Shown here: positions 1 to 11,426 of the stretch, piece after piece
Position numbering within the stretch: the first letter of the stretch is position 1
Layout: every line of letters starts with the position of its first letter
NCBI GenBank assembly: GCA_947247005.1
Contig: OX365959.1
Span: 38,911,097-38,975,096, forward strand
DNA length: 64,000 bases
Source: Spisula solida
Taxonomy: Eukaryota > Mollusca > Bivalvia > Venerida > Mactridae
Direction: 5' to 3'
Made by a program: the position numbers and the translations under genes
The notes under the pieces: generated by a model
Databases searched by the model: none
What the model was told of the DNA's origin: nothing
What the model saw: the letters and a program-made list of their open reading frames with translations, nothing else

Positions 1-180
1 TATCTCGAAACAAACAAAGCCTAAAATATGCCACGTTTGACACCAGCGGACCACAAAATGCGTTTTTATAATTATATTGATTACGCATACATGTATTTCA
101 GTTTGATACTAGTATTTAGCAAGTTCCTATTTGCAAAAAAATATTGTGCTTGGTTGTGCAATTTGATTAACTATATCCAG
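1..180. other. No gene recognised (left edge)
   Basis: AT-rich sequence with no supported exon. The minus-strand open frame starting near 438 runs through a CG-rich palindromic repeat and is not taken as coding. Confidence 0.5.
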
Positions 181-204
181 CTTCTGAAACTTATTTTTTA
201 AACC

Positions 205-395
205 AGCTAATAGTTCGGCAATGCTATTATCGTACGACTGACGTACGTAGATCGTACGACGGACGTACGTCGATCGTACGACGGACGTGCGGCAATTTTT
301 ATGTCGTGCGACCATCGCACGACAGCCGTACGTCTGTCGTGCGACGGACGCACTATAATTCCCAACTATACATCGTATAGCCGTCGCACGTCCCA
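205..395. repeat. CG-rich tandem and palindromic repeat (TCGTACGAC / GACGTACG motif)
   Basis: A stretch of about 190 bp is built from degenerate copies of motifs such as ATCGTACGACGGACGTACG, each partly self-complementary. It stands out sharply from the AT-rich surroundings because CpG is frequent. Copies are imperfect, with spacing near 20-25 bp. It could fold into alternative hairpins. No function is assigned. Confidence 0.7.
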
Positions 396-520
396 TGTCT
401 AAGAATAGGTGATAAATATGACACTCGGATGTGTTCACTTGTTAAAGATTGAAACGAAAGTTACCATTATTTTCTGATAGATTATGGATATAGATTAAAT
501 ACTCGCGTTACTTTGCAGTT

Positions 521-600
521 GACATCGAGGCTTAGTGGTTACATGTACTATGCTAAGAAGCATGCATTTTATATGGGCTCTGGGTTCGACTCCTCTGATA
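521..600 (+). repeat. tRNA-like module (left member of pair 1)
   Basis: Contains an A-box-like stretch, GGCTTAGTGGTTA, and a B-box, GGGTTCGACTCC, about 45 bp apart, as in an internal RNA polymerase III promoter. It cannot fold as a clean tRNA and is followed by AT-rich sequence, so it is a tRNA-derived module rather than a tRNA gene. It is paired with the opposite-strand module at 1055-1125. No terminal inverted repeat was found around this pair. Confidence 0.6.
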
Positions 601-1054
601 TGTACTATTTTTTTAATTCTTATTTTATCTTAATTAATATATTTTATTCTTTATGAATGATAATAATTATATAATAATATGTAATTTTTAATAACATTTT
701 GCTTTGTTTAAATTCTATCAAAAAAAATCTCCGCCGTGGATATTGTATTTATTGCTCATCTTAAAATTGCTCGGTTGACATCGGGTTGAATTACAAATTA
801 TTTTCATCATTGGTTTCGCTGGAATCGTCATTGCATGTATTAGAATTCTCTGAAGAAACATCAAACTTAACACATTTAATCTGGTAATTCCTGCAGCGCT
901 GTCGACTGTTGACCGATATATCTATTCAACAGTTTTAACGCGGGAATGTTTGGACTGTATCAGAATATAAAGGAAATGGAAACTATATTTGAGCAATGTA
1001 TAATGGACATACATGCAGGCATTTGTTTTATTTAGATACATTAAAAAATATACA

Positions 1055-1125
1055 CACTTGGTGGGATTCGAACCCAAACAGATCCACAAGGAGTAGCTTA
1101 GCCAACTGCGCTAAGGAGGCCGATT
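1055..1125 (-). repeat. tRNA-like module (right member of pair 1)
   Basis: On the minus strand it reads TTAGCGCAGTTGGCTAAG (good A-box) and then GGTTCGAATCCCACC (perfect B-box). Box order and spacing are tRNA-like. The anticodon arm is not convincing, so a functional tRNA is not claimed. It faces the module at 521-600, with about 450 bp of AT-rich DNA between them. Confidence 0.65.
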
Positions 1126-1384
1126 CATAAGTTACTAATTCGAATATGTGTTTGTATTCTGATTGGAGAAAATGCAATATTATTTTATTATTAAAAGTAC
1201 AGTAACGCCCGAATGATTGTGTTTTATCTATATATGAAATCGTATTTGTCAGGATGTAAATTATTCAGGTTACAGTGATGTTAGAAATTGCTCTAACATT
1301 GAAGCGTCTATCAGTGTACGAATGGTGTCTATCAACGTCAAACTACTTTTTCTGTGACCTGACCTGTGTTCATTCGTTAGTTCA

Positions 1385-1880
1385 TATATCAGCATAGAGG
1401 GGACCGGTGCCAGAACTGAGAGGGTACCGGTGCCGCGTTTAAACCAAAAGTAGGGAGTTTTTTAAGAAATTTGATGGAAGTTACCGAATAAAAGGCTTTC
1501 AGGGGCAAGATATGATCAACGGCTTTACGTCTGAGGTACTAGATATTTGCTATATTGAAGAAAAGTCGCATTTAAGCTTCACAAACATGGCTTGATGTTC
1601 ATTCACACAACGACCCTCGGTCAACATTCCAGCCACGCCAGAACTTATGAAAAATGATAGAACTATTTTAACAACAGGAACACAATGGTTAATTATCGGG
1701 GGGTTCTGTGGGCTATCGATTTTTATGCATAAACCGGTATTTTGGACAAAAAAATGATTTTCTTACCTCTCCTGTGGATCTTCGTCAATCGGATTCATTG
1801 TTTTGCACTGAGAGAGACCGGTGCCAGCACTGAGAGGGTACCGATATATCATTTTGCACTGAGAGGGTACCGATACGGTT
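1385..1880. repeat. Short GGTACCGGTGCC / ACTGAGAGGG repeats
   Basis: The phrase 'accggtgccagcactgagag' and truncated versions recur at about 1401-1436, 1816-1842 and 1855-1877, the last two only tens of bases apart. No coding region is supported; the plus-strand open frame 1742-2188 runs across this and the next tandem repeat. Confidence 0.5.
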
Positions 1881-1939
1881 ATACACCGTGTATACTTGAG
1901 TCACTATGTTGGTTGGTCGGACGGTCGGTTGGTATGTTA

Positions 1940-2370
1940 GCAAAATGGTGTCCGCTCTGTAACTATGCCATATTATTCACAACATCAAGACGGTGTGTCA
2001 TGTACAAGACACAGGTCCCTAGCTCAAAGGTCAAGGTAACACTTAGATGTCAAAGGTTAAAAGGCTCAAATTGGCATCTGATTCGTGTCTGCTCTGTAAC
2101 TGTCATTTTCTTATTGGATATTATATTACTTGGTAAAAATGTTCACAACATCAAGACGGTGTGTCATGCGCAAGACCTAGGTCCCTAGCTCAAAGGTCAA
2201 GGTCAAAGGTTATATATTCATGCAAGTTGTGTCCGCTCTGTAACTTTGTTGTTTCTTGCCGTATTTTAAAATGTTCAACACGTCAAGACGGTGTCTCGTG
2301 CACAAGACCATTGTCCCTAGTTTAAAAGACCAGGTCACACTTAGAGGTCAACGGTTATATACTTGTAGTC
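1940..2370 (+). repeat. Tandem repeat, about 143 bp, about 3 copies
   Basis: Three successive units start with GTGTC(C/T)GCTCTGTAACT at about 1949, 2087 and 2230. Each contains 'ACATCAAGACGGTGTGTCAT' (or a variant) and then GGTCCCTAGCTCAAAGGTCAAGG. Such AAGGTCAAGG-rich repeats are abundant in bivalve genomes. Non-coding. Confidence 0.75.
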
Positions 2371-4135
2371 ATGCAAGACTTTAAATTTAAATAATATTCC
2401 TGTGTCAAGCCAGTGTTGCGGGGGCAAGATTCATCATTCCAGTGATATCTCTAGTTCGGCGTTGACGTAATTTCTTCCATGACGCTCTTGGATACACACA
2501 CTTGTATACTCACTTATGATCATAAACAAAGGTCGATTGCTTCATAAGTTTGCATGCATATGCCAGTGGCATCCTAGTAATGCCGTACAATGAGTGCTAT
2601 AATATATCTAGTGGTTACTACGATATTCAAATTGTTAATAAGGATAGTTATGTAAAACAGCAGTGTGACCCGCCTCCGCGTTACATGGTTTCTATGACAA
2701 CGCTTCGTATGAGTATCACCAACAACAATGAAAATATGTTGCTGTCAGTATATCGAGCATACATTGCTATGCAAATGAGATAAATTGTATATAAGTGTTG
2801 AGTAAGACGATACGAGAAATGTCCTGTTATTTCTGGATCACCCCTCGTACAACACTTGTTAGCAGATACTTTTCATAAAAAACTTGTACTTTATTTATAT
2901 AACATAATTGTACTGGTACCCACTTGATTTGAACTGCTGCTTTTGGTGAATGCTTTGCTTAATGCACCAATCACACGAATCTCAAATCAGTCGGAATGAG
3001 CCCGAATGAGTCGGAATAAAGTAAAACTAAAAATTCGAAACACATTCCGAATGATGATACGAATTGACCAAAATTATTACAGCTTTGTCAAAATGCCGTT
3101 GGAAAACTTCGAAGACAATTCGAATTCAATTCAAATAAAATTAGAATATACATGTATGCATGTACTTCGCATATAACAAGAATACACTTCGAATCCGCCT
3201 GGAATGATAGCGGAGAACGTGCACGCATATGTTTACACAATGCGGTACAGTGACTCATTGGACCGTTTTGCACGGGATTTCGCACGGGTAGTATGTTTAA
3301 TAACAGTATAGTCCAGAAAATTTGACACGACTCTCGACCTTCAATTAGCATAATTTAACAGCTGATTTATTGTCTATATTTATAACCCCGATTGTACAGT
3401 CCGTGCTAGCCTGGATTACCTGCCCCTTACACTATGTGATAGAGCCAGGCGCCGACGAACTATGAACGCTCGCATATGGAAGAAAACTTTACATACGTTG
3501 AGAATAAAAAAACGACTAAACGTGTAACTAATGTAAACCAAGCAGATATTTGAATTTGTATTGTAGTATTGTACCGAGAATCGTAGAGTTTGAGTTTTTA
3601 ACACCTTGTGTTGTAAAATAATTTGATGAATAATAAAAGTTGCACCATTTCGGACGTTGTTACATTTCCATGCACAATTTCGGATATTAATTTGAACACT
3701 CCAAACTTCATTCAGACAACTGTGTGGCCGGTATATATGCTGTGCCCACTCAGTAATATTATAATAATGTTAATATACAAATGTGTATGTTGGTAATTCA
3801 AGTATATAAAATTAAAATGACACTTAGTCCTACATATGCCTAGCTCCAATAACTTCAATTAAAAGTAGAAGACAATACACAATTAGGCGCTTCTGCTTTT
3901 AACTCAGGACATGGGACCCAACGATGGCGCAATAAATAATGTTTAAGTAATTTGTTATCATATAAAAACACCCAGTAACATCAGCTTTAGAAATATACTA
4001 TATATATTAAAAAATAAATAATGGTGAGGAAAAGTAGGCCTATCAACAAATAATTGTAATCAGGGGCGGCTTCAGGCCTCACAAAATCCATGTAGAGCGA
4101 CCGAGGTGAGTAGGAAAAACATGAATATTGTTTAT
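2371..4135. other. Gene-poor interval with dispersed repeat fragments
   Basis: No exon supported. 2970-3190 has degenerate GGAATG/TCGAAT repeats like those at 16.74-17.21 kb. 3300-3410 (ACACGACTCTCGACC followed by a TTAACAGCTGATTTATTG stretch) resembles fragments at 7.9-8.1, 8.9-9.1, 16.5-16.7 and 51.66-51.8 kb, which suggests one dispersed family. The remainder is AT-rich with nothing recognised. Confidence 0.45.
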
Positions 4136-4139
4136 ATAT

Positions 4140-4395
4140 GAGCAGCATGTCCATAAACCATAGTTTACGAAATACAACCCATGTTTTCGACCGTAAACAT
4201 AGGTTTACGAACGTGAACCTATGTTTACGAACGTGAACCTATGTTTACGAGCGTGAACTATGGTTTACGACGTTATCCTATGTTTTCGCTCGAAAATATG
4301 GGTTAACATTCGTAAAACCTGGTTTAACGTTCGTAAAACCTAGTTTATCGACCGCAAAACCTAGTTTTATGACCGTGAACATGGGTTTACGAAAT
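4140..4395. repeat. Minisatellite, about 21 bp, in opposing orientations (GTTTACGAACGTGAACCTAT)
   Basis: About twelve degenerate units of GTTTACGA(A/C)CGTGAACCTAT. The left half reads TTTACGAACGTGAAC, while the right half carries the inverted form (GTTCGTAAAACCTGG), so the array could fold back on itself around 4270-4300. Non-coding. Confidence 0.7.
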
Positions 4396-5180
4396 TATTG
4401 GACATTTGGCTTGCCATACACGTAGATCTAGTACACTTTATTCATTAGATCTAGATCTAATCGGTTATTATTCACTTATCTGAGATGATTTAGATATATT
4501 TCAAGCTGGAATGAACATAGTATAAGCAGGATCTATCTTTTCCTATTCAAATCAATCTGAAAAAAGAGATCTACAAGTATTTCTCTTAGATCTATGACGT
4601 CATGTACTTCGACAGTATAGCACTCCACTCCAGTCCATTTTACACAACATGCCAGAGCAGTGGCCGCTTACGCCATTATTAAAAATGCACAAAAATGGCG
4701 TCTGAGCTGTCAACCGATGCGATTTAAATAGTTTTCACACGCTAACACCCATTAATTTTCTTTATAATGAGCTCTTGTTTACATTCCACAACTCTTTTAA
4801 GACATTTTGTCGTTTGGAATAGGTCAAGTTACGAACGCAGTCGGAAATAAAACCATTCTTTTGCCCGACTCCATTGCAAGAAAAAGGCTTGTAAAAGACT
4901 CGAGCCGTCGCCGATCGTCATATGTACGACACAAGTGGCTAAACAACACCACTATAGATGTTGCAAATTAGGGAGTCATGGCACTTTGTGTGTCTGTTTC
5001 GTTCTTACAATTCAACGAAACAAACAAGAAAATCGTGAGGAAATACGTACCTTTTCACTCCGGCCACCTCATAAAAAAATTCCCAACGGATTTGCGCTGT
5101 TGAAAACGACTCAATATGGTCGTAGTTTCACATTTTTTTGTAAACAGGCGTCTAAATAACAAGGGCGCAGCCATCTTGAA
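4396..5180. other. No gene recognised
   Basis: Mixed AT-rich sequence. The plus-strand open frame 4935-5159 has no recognisable domain, no neighbour support and no homology I can name. It is not annotated as a gene. Confidence 0.4.
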
Positions 5181-5185
5181 TTTCA

Positions 5186-5352
5186 CGGTAAGTCTAATAA
5201 AAGTAGACTTGGGATTTTAGACTTATTGGCGTAAGTCTAAGTTCGAAATTGAGACTTACGAGTTTGGTGAATTGAACTTGCGGTCGGTAAGTCCAAGACC
5301 AAGTTTGAGACTTAGCCTAAGTCTATATCTTAGACTTACCAACGTTGGTGAA
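5186..5352. mobile_element. Short MITE-like inverted repeat (GGTAAGTCTAA ends)
   Basis: The segment begins CACGGTAAGTCTAATAAAAG and ends TTAGACTTACCAACGTTGG, and its interior repeats AGTCTAAG/CTTAGACT in both orientations. The trailing phrase GGTGAATAAGGGCCCAG resembles ends of short non-autonomous elements. The exact boundary and target duplication are uncertain. Confidence 0.5.
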
Positions 5353-5970
5353 TAAGGGCCCAGAACTTGTTCTGCGAGTGATGCTAACTAGACAAAATGC
5401 ATTCAGTTTTTCATCCGGAATAAAATACAAATTACGTATGCTACGTTAGATATGCACAATAGTGAACTTGACTTGAAACCCATGTTGGTTGTACAGTTTC
5501 ATGGAAATTCAACTTATAGTTGTCAAGGGATAATCCAACATACTACATCAAGCATGCTAGCTCCCAATATAATTCCAATATACGTAGGGTGATCAAAAAG
5601 AAATGTGACAAATGCCATGATTTGTAAAGTTTAAGTTTTAACCATAAAATATCATATTCGTTTAGGTGCATTTAATGCCGATATTTATTATTTGCTTTCT
5701 ATGGATTACGGAGATTTTTCTGTGAAAATAACAGTGAAAATAACAGTGAAATTACCACTTTGTTATTTTCACTGTTTTAGAAGCTGGTTCCAGTATCGTT
5801 CAGAAAAAGAAACGTAACGTCAAAAGCGCCGGGCTTTAAAATGTACGCTACGTCATCATGACGTCACAATTGTCACGTCGTGACGTTCCAATTTCGACGT
5901 GATTTTTCCAATTAAGCCAATTACGGTTCACTTTTAAGAGAAATTAAAGCTTATAATAAACAGAAAATTT

Positions 5971-6113
5971 GTTGATTTTTGGTGAAAGATCAATTTTATT
6001 TCACTCGTGATCACAAAAAATGATATTTTCACTCGTGGCTACGCCACTCGTGAAAATATTGATTTTCTGTGATCACTCGATGAAATAAAATACGATCTTA
6101 CACCAAAATCAAC
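5971..6113. repeat. 143 bp imperfect palindrome (TTTCACTCGTGATCAC hairpin)
   Basis: The left arm, from GTTGATTTTTGGTGAAAGATC through TTTCACTCGTGATCAC, is repeated as reverse complement ending ACACCAAAATCAAC. The centre (CACTCGTGGCTACGCCACTCG) is itself a small hairpin. Arms of about 60-65 bp have a few mismatches. Non-coding. Confidence 0.8.
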
Positions 6114-6199
6114 AAATATCCTCTATGTACGCGTAAAATATGAGTGTCTAAGGTTAGTAGTGATTGATTAATAGAACGTTCAATACTTAGTAGAAGGTG

Positions 6200-7221
6200 T
6201 CGCGCTATGTTACAACCCGTTTTGTAATAAAGTTGCAAAGTGTAATAATTATTACAAAACGGGTTGAGAGCTTATTACACTTTGAAAAAATGTTTGCAAC
6301 CCGTTTTGTAATAAAGTTGCAAAATGTAATAATTATTACAAAACGGGTTGAGAGCTTATTACACTTTGAAAAAATGTTTGCAACCCGTTTTGTAATAAAG
6401 TTGCAAAATGTAATAATTCTTTTGCTTGGAAATGACCTTGCAACCCTTTTATTATAATTTTTCGAAATGTAATAAATTTTTGAAATCACCTCAAAAGTGA
6501 GGTATTCATTACAAAACGGATTGAGAGAGTTATTACACCTTGAAAATAACCTTGTAACCCGTTTTGTAATATATGTTCAAAATGTAATAAATTTTCAAAA
6601 TGTAATAATTTTTTGAAATCACCTCAAAAGTGAGGTATTCAATACAAAACGGGTTAAGAAGTGTTCTTTTGCTTGGAAATGACCTTGCAACCCGTTTTGT
6701 AATAATTTTTCGAAATGTAATATTTTTTGAAATCACCTCAAAAGTGAGGTATTCATTACAAAACGGGTTGAGAAGTGTTATTACACTTTGAAAAAAACAT
6801 TGCAACCCGTTTTGTAATAAAGTTGCTAAATCTAATAAATGTTTTCAATCACCTTAAAAGTAAGGTATTTATTACAAAACGGGTTGAGAAGTTTATTACA
6901 CTTTGAAAATAACATTGCAACCCGTTTTGTAATAAAGTTGCAAAATGTAATAAATTTTCAAAACGTATCGATTTTCGGCATTTCGTCAATGATTTGACAT
7001 TTAATATATACCGGATGTAATTTAATTGAAATTTGATATTGGTAGTGTAAATATCTAGACTGACATTGAAAGAAACATTACTTTTTAAGAAAAAAATATT
7101 GCGGAAAAATTTGGAGCCTTGTCGTAAGCGAAAACAAGCCGATTTACGCACTGCAACTCTTTCGATCAAATGTTCCCTTCTGTTCATTTCACCCCACGGT
7201 AAAAAGTTGTGAATGTCAAAA
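6200..7221. repeat. Left arm of foldback: array of AACCCGTTTTGTAATAA palindromic units
   Basis: 6200-6965 is an array in which AACCCGTTTTGTAATAA and its complement TTATTACAAAACGGGTT alternate. Two consecutive 84 bp units (about 6246-6413) are identical, and other units carry an ACCTCAAAAGTGAGGTATT hairpin. 6966-7221 is single-copy-like. The whole arm recurs inverted at about 9113-10700. Open frames here on both strands are by-products of the repeats. Confidence 0.85.
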
Positions 7222-9112
7222 ATCATGAAATTGAGTATTTTTTGTGTTACCTATTTGACATAGATCTGCAATAGTGTATATTGTAATAAAGAAGACTTCT
7301 AAATGTGATGTCCAAGTGCTGATAAGCTCAACCGCACTAAAATGTTTGTGCTGTGTTCATGTCTTTGTCCATTTTTGACATTTTAGGTCTTACACAGTAT
7401 GAGAATATAATTCTTGTCACTTTGTTCCCTGCCAATTATGCTTATATGCCTAGTAGTCTCCTCTACAGCCTTGTGGTTAAGCGTCCGCTTTGAGTGCAGA
7501 AGGTCCCGGTTTCGATCCTAGCCCGCGGGGACAGGACAGTCGGACAGGGAAGGCAGAATTTATGAAATGTTGATAGAACGAGACATTCTCTTGCTTCTTC
7601 TGCGTCAATGTAGTTAGGCTACTACTTTCATTTTTCAAGACACTTATCCAATGAGAAATATTTTTGTGATTTTACCTTCCGTTACAATGACACGATTTCC
7701 ACAGACAAATTATTATTACTATTAGTAGTAGTTTTTGTTTCCTCCATGACTGTGTAGCATGAAATGACATAATGACAATGAATATAAATAAGAACGATAA
7801 GAACATCATTATAGCACTGAGAATTTGACGTGATCCTGACCTTATATGCATTAATACAATGTATTTTAGAAGGTTATTGCGTTTAATATAAAAAACCTCG
7901 AGAAAATCGTGCAATATCGGTCGTTTAAATTTGTATTGGTATTACGCCTCGAGTAATGAAAACAAACAGCCGGGATTACAAATATAGACAATATATCAGC
8001 TCCTAATTATGCTAATAGAAGGTCGATACTCGTGTCGAATTCTCCGTACTATACCATAAAACATTATAGTTCGATTTCGAGCATTGAATCATAACTGTAC
8101 TTTTGAGGTTTTTCTAGTTGGTATGTGAATATGCGTGAAGTAAGCAGCTAGCTGCCAGTTGCCAGTAGCCGATTCAACTACACAATCCTGCTGCCGATTC
8201 GATTTTCGCTAGCGTGTCGGCAACTGCGAACTGGGTCCGGGGGATAGCAGCCAATTCGATTTATAGTAAAGGGTCGAATAGGCAACTGCGAACTGCCAAC
8301 GTCGGCATTGTACGGAACAGTATGTCGTAACCCGTAGTGCATTGTCTCAGTGGGGTCCTGTCATCCAACCTGGTCGTAGATCATTTTTAACTAACTACAG
8401 ACAAATAATGAGTTCAAACTTTGTTCATCACTACGCTCGATGTACTACGAACAACTACATTCATCAACAGTTTTCCCTGACTTCGGTTTACTACCAGCAG
8501 ACTCAGGACCCAACTTGTACAGGATGTTCATCCACAACCGTCTGACCACGACATTAACATACGTCGTTGAACACTATAAGTTTGAAACTTGATGTATCAA
8601 GTATCTCCTCTGGAGTTTAGATGTACTGTTATTTGAAATAGTTCATGTGATATTCTGAATACAGGTTAAAGGAATTTCTGTAGAACGTCTCATTCTCAAG
8701 CCTCAGTTCCTGGATGGTAACTGGCTCATACCGTTTCTATGCCTGTCTCCATCGGTACGAAACGGGGCTTTGCCGTTCTTTACCGGCCAGTGTTCACCGT
8801 AGTGTGCGTCATACCGGTATGACATTTAGAAGGACGGTAGAGCAACGGATCTTATTCGAAAAGTCCCGGAAATCCCTGCATATAATAGGGTCCGTCGCGC
8901 TGAATATATCAATTTTCGCGAACAAATCGTGCAATATTGGTCCTTAAAATTTGTGTTGGTAGTATACACCGAGCGTCTTCGGGTTTTTTCACGCTTATGA
9001 AAACATACCACCGGAGTTATAAATATAGTCATTTTATCAGCTGTTAAATTGAGAATCACGTCAAATTTTCCGTACTTTACATTACACACCGTACAACCCG
9101 CTGTGTGTTTGA
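7222..9112. other. Loop between the foldback arms
   Basis: About 1.9 kb with no supported gene. It contains a tRNA-like module (7468-7535), dispersed fragments with 'tcgtgcaatat' and 'gttataaatatag' motifs at 7.9-8.1 and 8.93-9.09 kb, and a short direct repeat GGCAACTGCGAACTG at 8219 and 8281. The open frames 8342-8545 and 7672-7914 have no recognisable features. Confidence 0.5.
7468..7535 (+). repeat. tRNA-like (SINE head-like) module
   Basis: ACAGCCTTGTGGTTAAGCG resembles an A-box arm and GGTTTCGATCCTAGCC a B-box arm, with box spacing as in a tRNA. It is followed by GACAGTCGGACAGGGAAGG, a phrase also found at the start of the dispersed 'GACAGGGAAGGCAGC' repeat. It is probably the head of a tRNA-derived SINE fragment. 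Confidence 0.55.
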
Positions 9113-10700
9113 CATTCACAACGTTTTACCGTGGGGTGAAATGAACAGAAGGGAACATTTGATCGAAAGAGTTGCACTGCGTAAATCGGCTTGTTTTCGC
9201 TTACGACAAGGCCCCAACGTTTTCCGCTATATTTTTTTCTTAAAAAGTAATGTTTCTTCCAATGTCAATCTAGATGTTTAGAATACCAATATCAAATTTC
9301 AATTCAATGAAATCCGGTAATTGTTAAATGTCAAATCATGGACGAAGAGCAGAAAATATGTTACATTTTGAAAATTTAACACATTTCAAAAAATTATTAC
9401 ATTTTGCAACTTTATTAAAAAGTGTAATAACACTTCTCAACCCGTTTTGTAATAAATACCTCACCTTTAAGGTGATTTCTAAAATTTATTACATTTTGCA
9501 ACTTTATTACAAAACGGGTTGCAAACATTTTTTCAAAGTGTAATAAGCTCTCAACCCGTTTTGTAATAATTATAACATTTTGCAACTTGATTACAAAACG
9601 GGTTGCAATGATTTTTTCAAAGTGTTATAACACTTCTCAACCCGTTTTGTAATAAATACCTCACTTTTGAGGTGATTTCAAAAATTTATTACATTTCGAA
9701 AAATTATAATAAAAGGGTTGCAAGGTCATTTCCAAGCAAAAGAACACCTCAAAACCCTTTTTTGTAATGAATACCTCACTTTTGAGGTGATTTCAAAAAT
9801 TTATTAAATTCCAAAAAATTATTACAAAACGGGTTGCAATGTCATATCCAAGCAAAAGAACACCTCAAAACCCTTTTTTGTGATTTCAAAAAATAATTAC
9901 ATTTCGAAAAATTATTACAAAACGGGTTGCAAGGTCATTTACAGGCAAAAGAGCGCATCAAAACCTTTTTTTGTAATGAATACCTCACTTTTGAGGTGAC
10001 TTCAAAAAATTATTACATTTCGAAAAATTATTACAAAACGGGTTGCAAGGTCATTTCCAAACAAAAGAACACTTCTTAACCCGTTTTGTATTGAATACCT
10101 CACTTTTGAGGTGATTTCAAAAAATTATTACATTTCGAAAAATTATTACAAAACGGGTTGCAAGGTCATTTCCAAGCAAAAGAACACTTCTTAACCCGTT
10201 TTGTATTGAATACCTCACTTTTGAGGTGATTTCAAAAAATTATTACATTTCGAAAATTTATTACAAAACGGGTTGAAAAGTTATTCTAAAGTGTAATAAC
10301 ACTCCCAGCTTGTTTTGTAATAAATACCTCACTTTTGAGGTGATTTCAAAAATTTATTACATTTTGAAAATTTATTACATTTTGAACATATATTACAAAA
10401 CGGGTTACAAGGTTATTTTCAAGGTGTAATAACTCTCTCAATCCGTTTTGTAATGAATACCTCACTTTTGAGGTGATCTTAAAAAAATTATTACATTTTG
10501 CAACTTTATTACAAAACGGATTGCAAACATTTTTTCAAAGTGTAATAAGCTCTCAACCCGTTTTGTAATAATTATTACATTTTGCAACTTTATTACAAAA
10601 CGGGTTGCAAACATTTTTTCAAAGTGTAATAAGCTCTCAACCCGTTTTGTAATAATTATTACACTTTGCAACTTTATTACAAAACGGGTTGTAACAGCGC
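9113..10700. repeat. Right arm of foldback: inverted array of AACCCGTTTTGTAATAA units
   Basis: The reverse complement of the left arm: 9113-9330 matches 7221-6990 base by base with scattered differences, and 9340-10700 is the expanded palindromic array. It is about 0.55 kb longer than the left array because units with CCTCACTTTTGAGGTGATTTC and 'tcatttccaagcaaaagaac' are repeated. It ends at GGGTTGTAACAGCGCTATG, mirroring GCGCTATGTTACAACCC at the start of the left arm. Confidence 0.85.
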
Positions 10701-11426
10701 TATGTCACCGCGCATCAAAACGTTGCCCGTTTCGCCGTATGATATGGAAAAGCAATATAACCAATATTTCGTTAAATGTTCCTCCGACATTTGTCAAATT
10801 TACTGGACATGACCTCAAAACATTAAATAACCGTGGATTAAAGCGGTTTTGTTGTGTGTCTGTTTTAAACATATGACGTGAAAACTAAAAATATCGTCTA
10901 GAAAACCATGTCATATTTCGGCAAAAATCACAGCTTGAAAATAGACAACTTTATCACAAACTAGGGGAAAAGTCTAAACAAACATTTAAAATGACAAAAT
11001 GGGCATCGGAAGAGAAGTTTTACAGAAGTATACATATATTTCTCCAGTATGAAATGTTTTGTGGAGGAAAATAAACTTTAGTATATCAAGCAAATAGTTA
11101 ACCGTTTACGTGCATGACGTAATTGACGTCAAATGTGTGCGGCGAGTCGCTGTACACAAGGTTGCGAAGCCGCTGATATCTCTATAAATAATAATTGAAT
11201 ATTTACGAAACTCCGCAGACGGAGAGATGATATATTTTGTAATGGGCATACAACATTTCGTATTTATATCAGTATTCATTGAATTTTTGCAGCGTTTGTC
11301 TTATTTCTTTTTTGATCACCCCACGTATATACTGGGTAAATGTTTTGCACATGCGCAGCTTCATGAGAACCCTGAAGATTTCATGGTAGGACAATGTCAC
11401 AAACTCTAAGGTTCTAAAGAGGGCAC
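10701..11426. other. No gene recognised; includes right TIR of the 5.7 kb element
   Basis: AT-rich. The plus-strand open frame 11227-11409 overlaps the right TIR at 11305-11325 and is not supported as a gene. Confidence 0.45.

Larger units (their letters stand above)
5583..11325. mobile_element. 5.7 kb TIR element containing a giant foldback array
   Basis: The ends are an inverted pair of about 33 bp: left CGTAGGGTGATCAAAAAGAA at 5583 and right, in reverse complement, CGTGGGGTGATCAAAAAAGA ending at 11325. Both are flanked by TA (5581-5582 and 11326-11327), as expected for a Tc1/mariner-type insertion. No transposase frame is visible inside, so it would be non-autonomous. Internally it holds a 143 bp hairpin, two inverted repeat arrays of 1.0 and 1.6 kb, and a 1.9 kb loop with a tRNA-like module. 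Boundaries rest on the TIR match. The alternative is that two unrelated elements supply the two ends. Confidence 0.55.

Noticed and set aside
1055..1125. A functional tRNA gene on the minus strand
   Set aside because: A- and B-boxes are good, but the acceptor and anticodon stems do not pair convincingly and a partner module is nearby; kept as a tRNA-like module.
521..1125. A fourth TIR element around tRNA-like pair 1
   Set aside because: The module layout fits, but no inverted terminal repeat could be found about 130 bp outside the modules; not called as an element.
6197..6805. Open frames on both strands in the foldback array
   Set aside because: Both strands are open because the DNA is palindromic; the peptides are repeats of the same words (TRFVIKLQNVIIITKRVESL) and have no protein signature.
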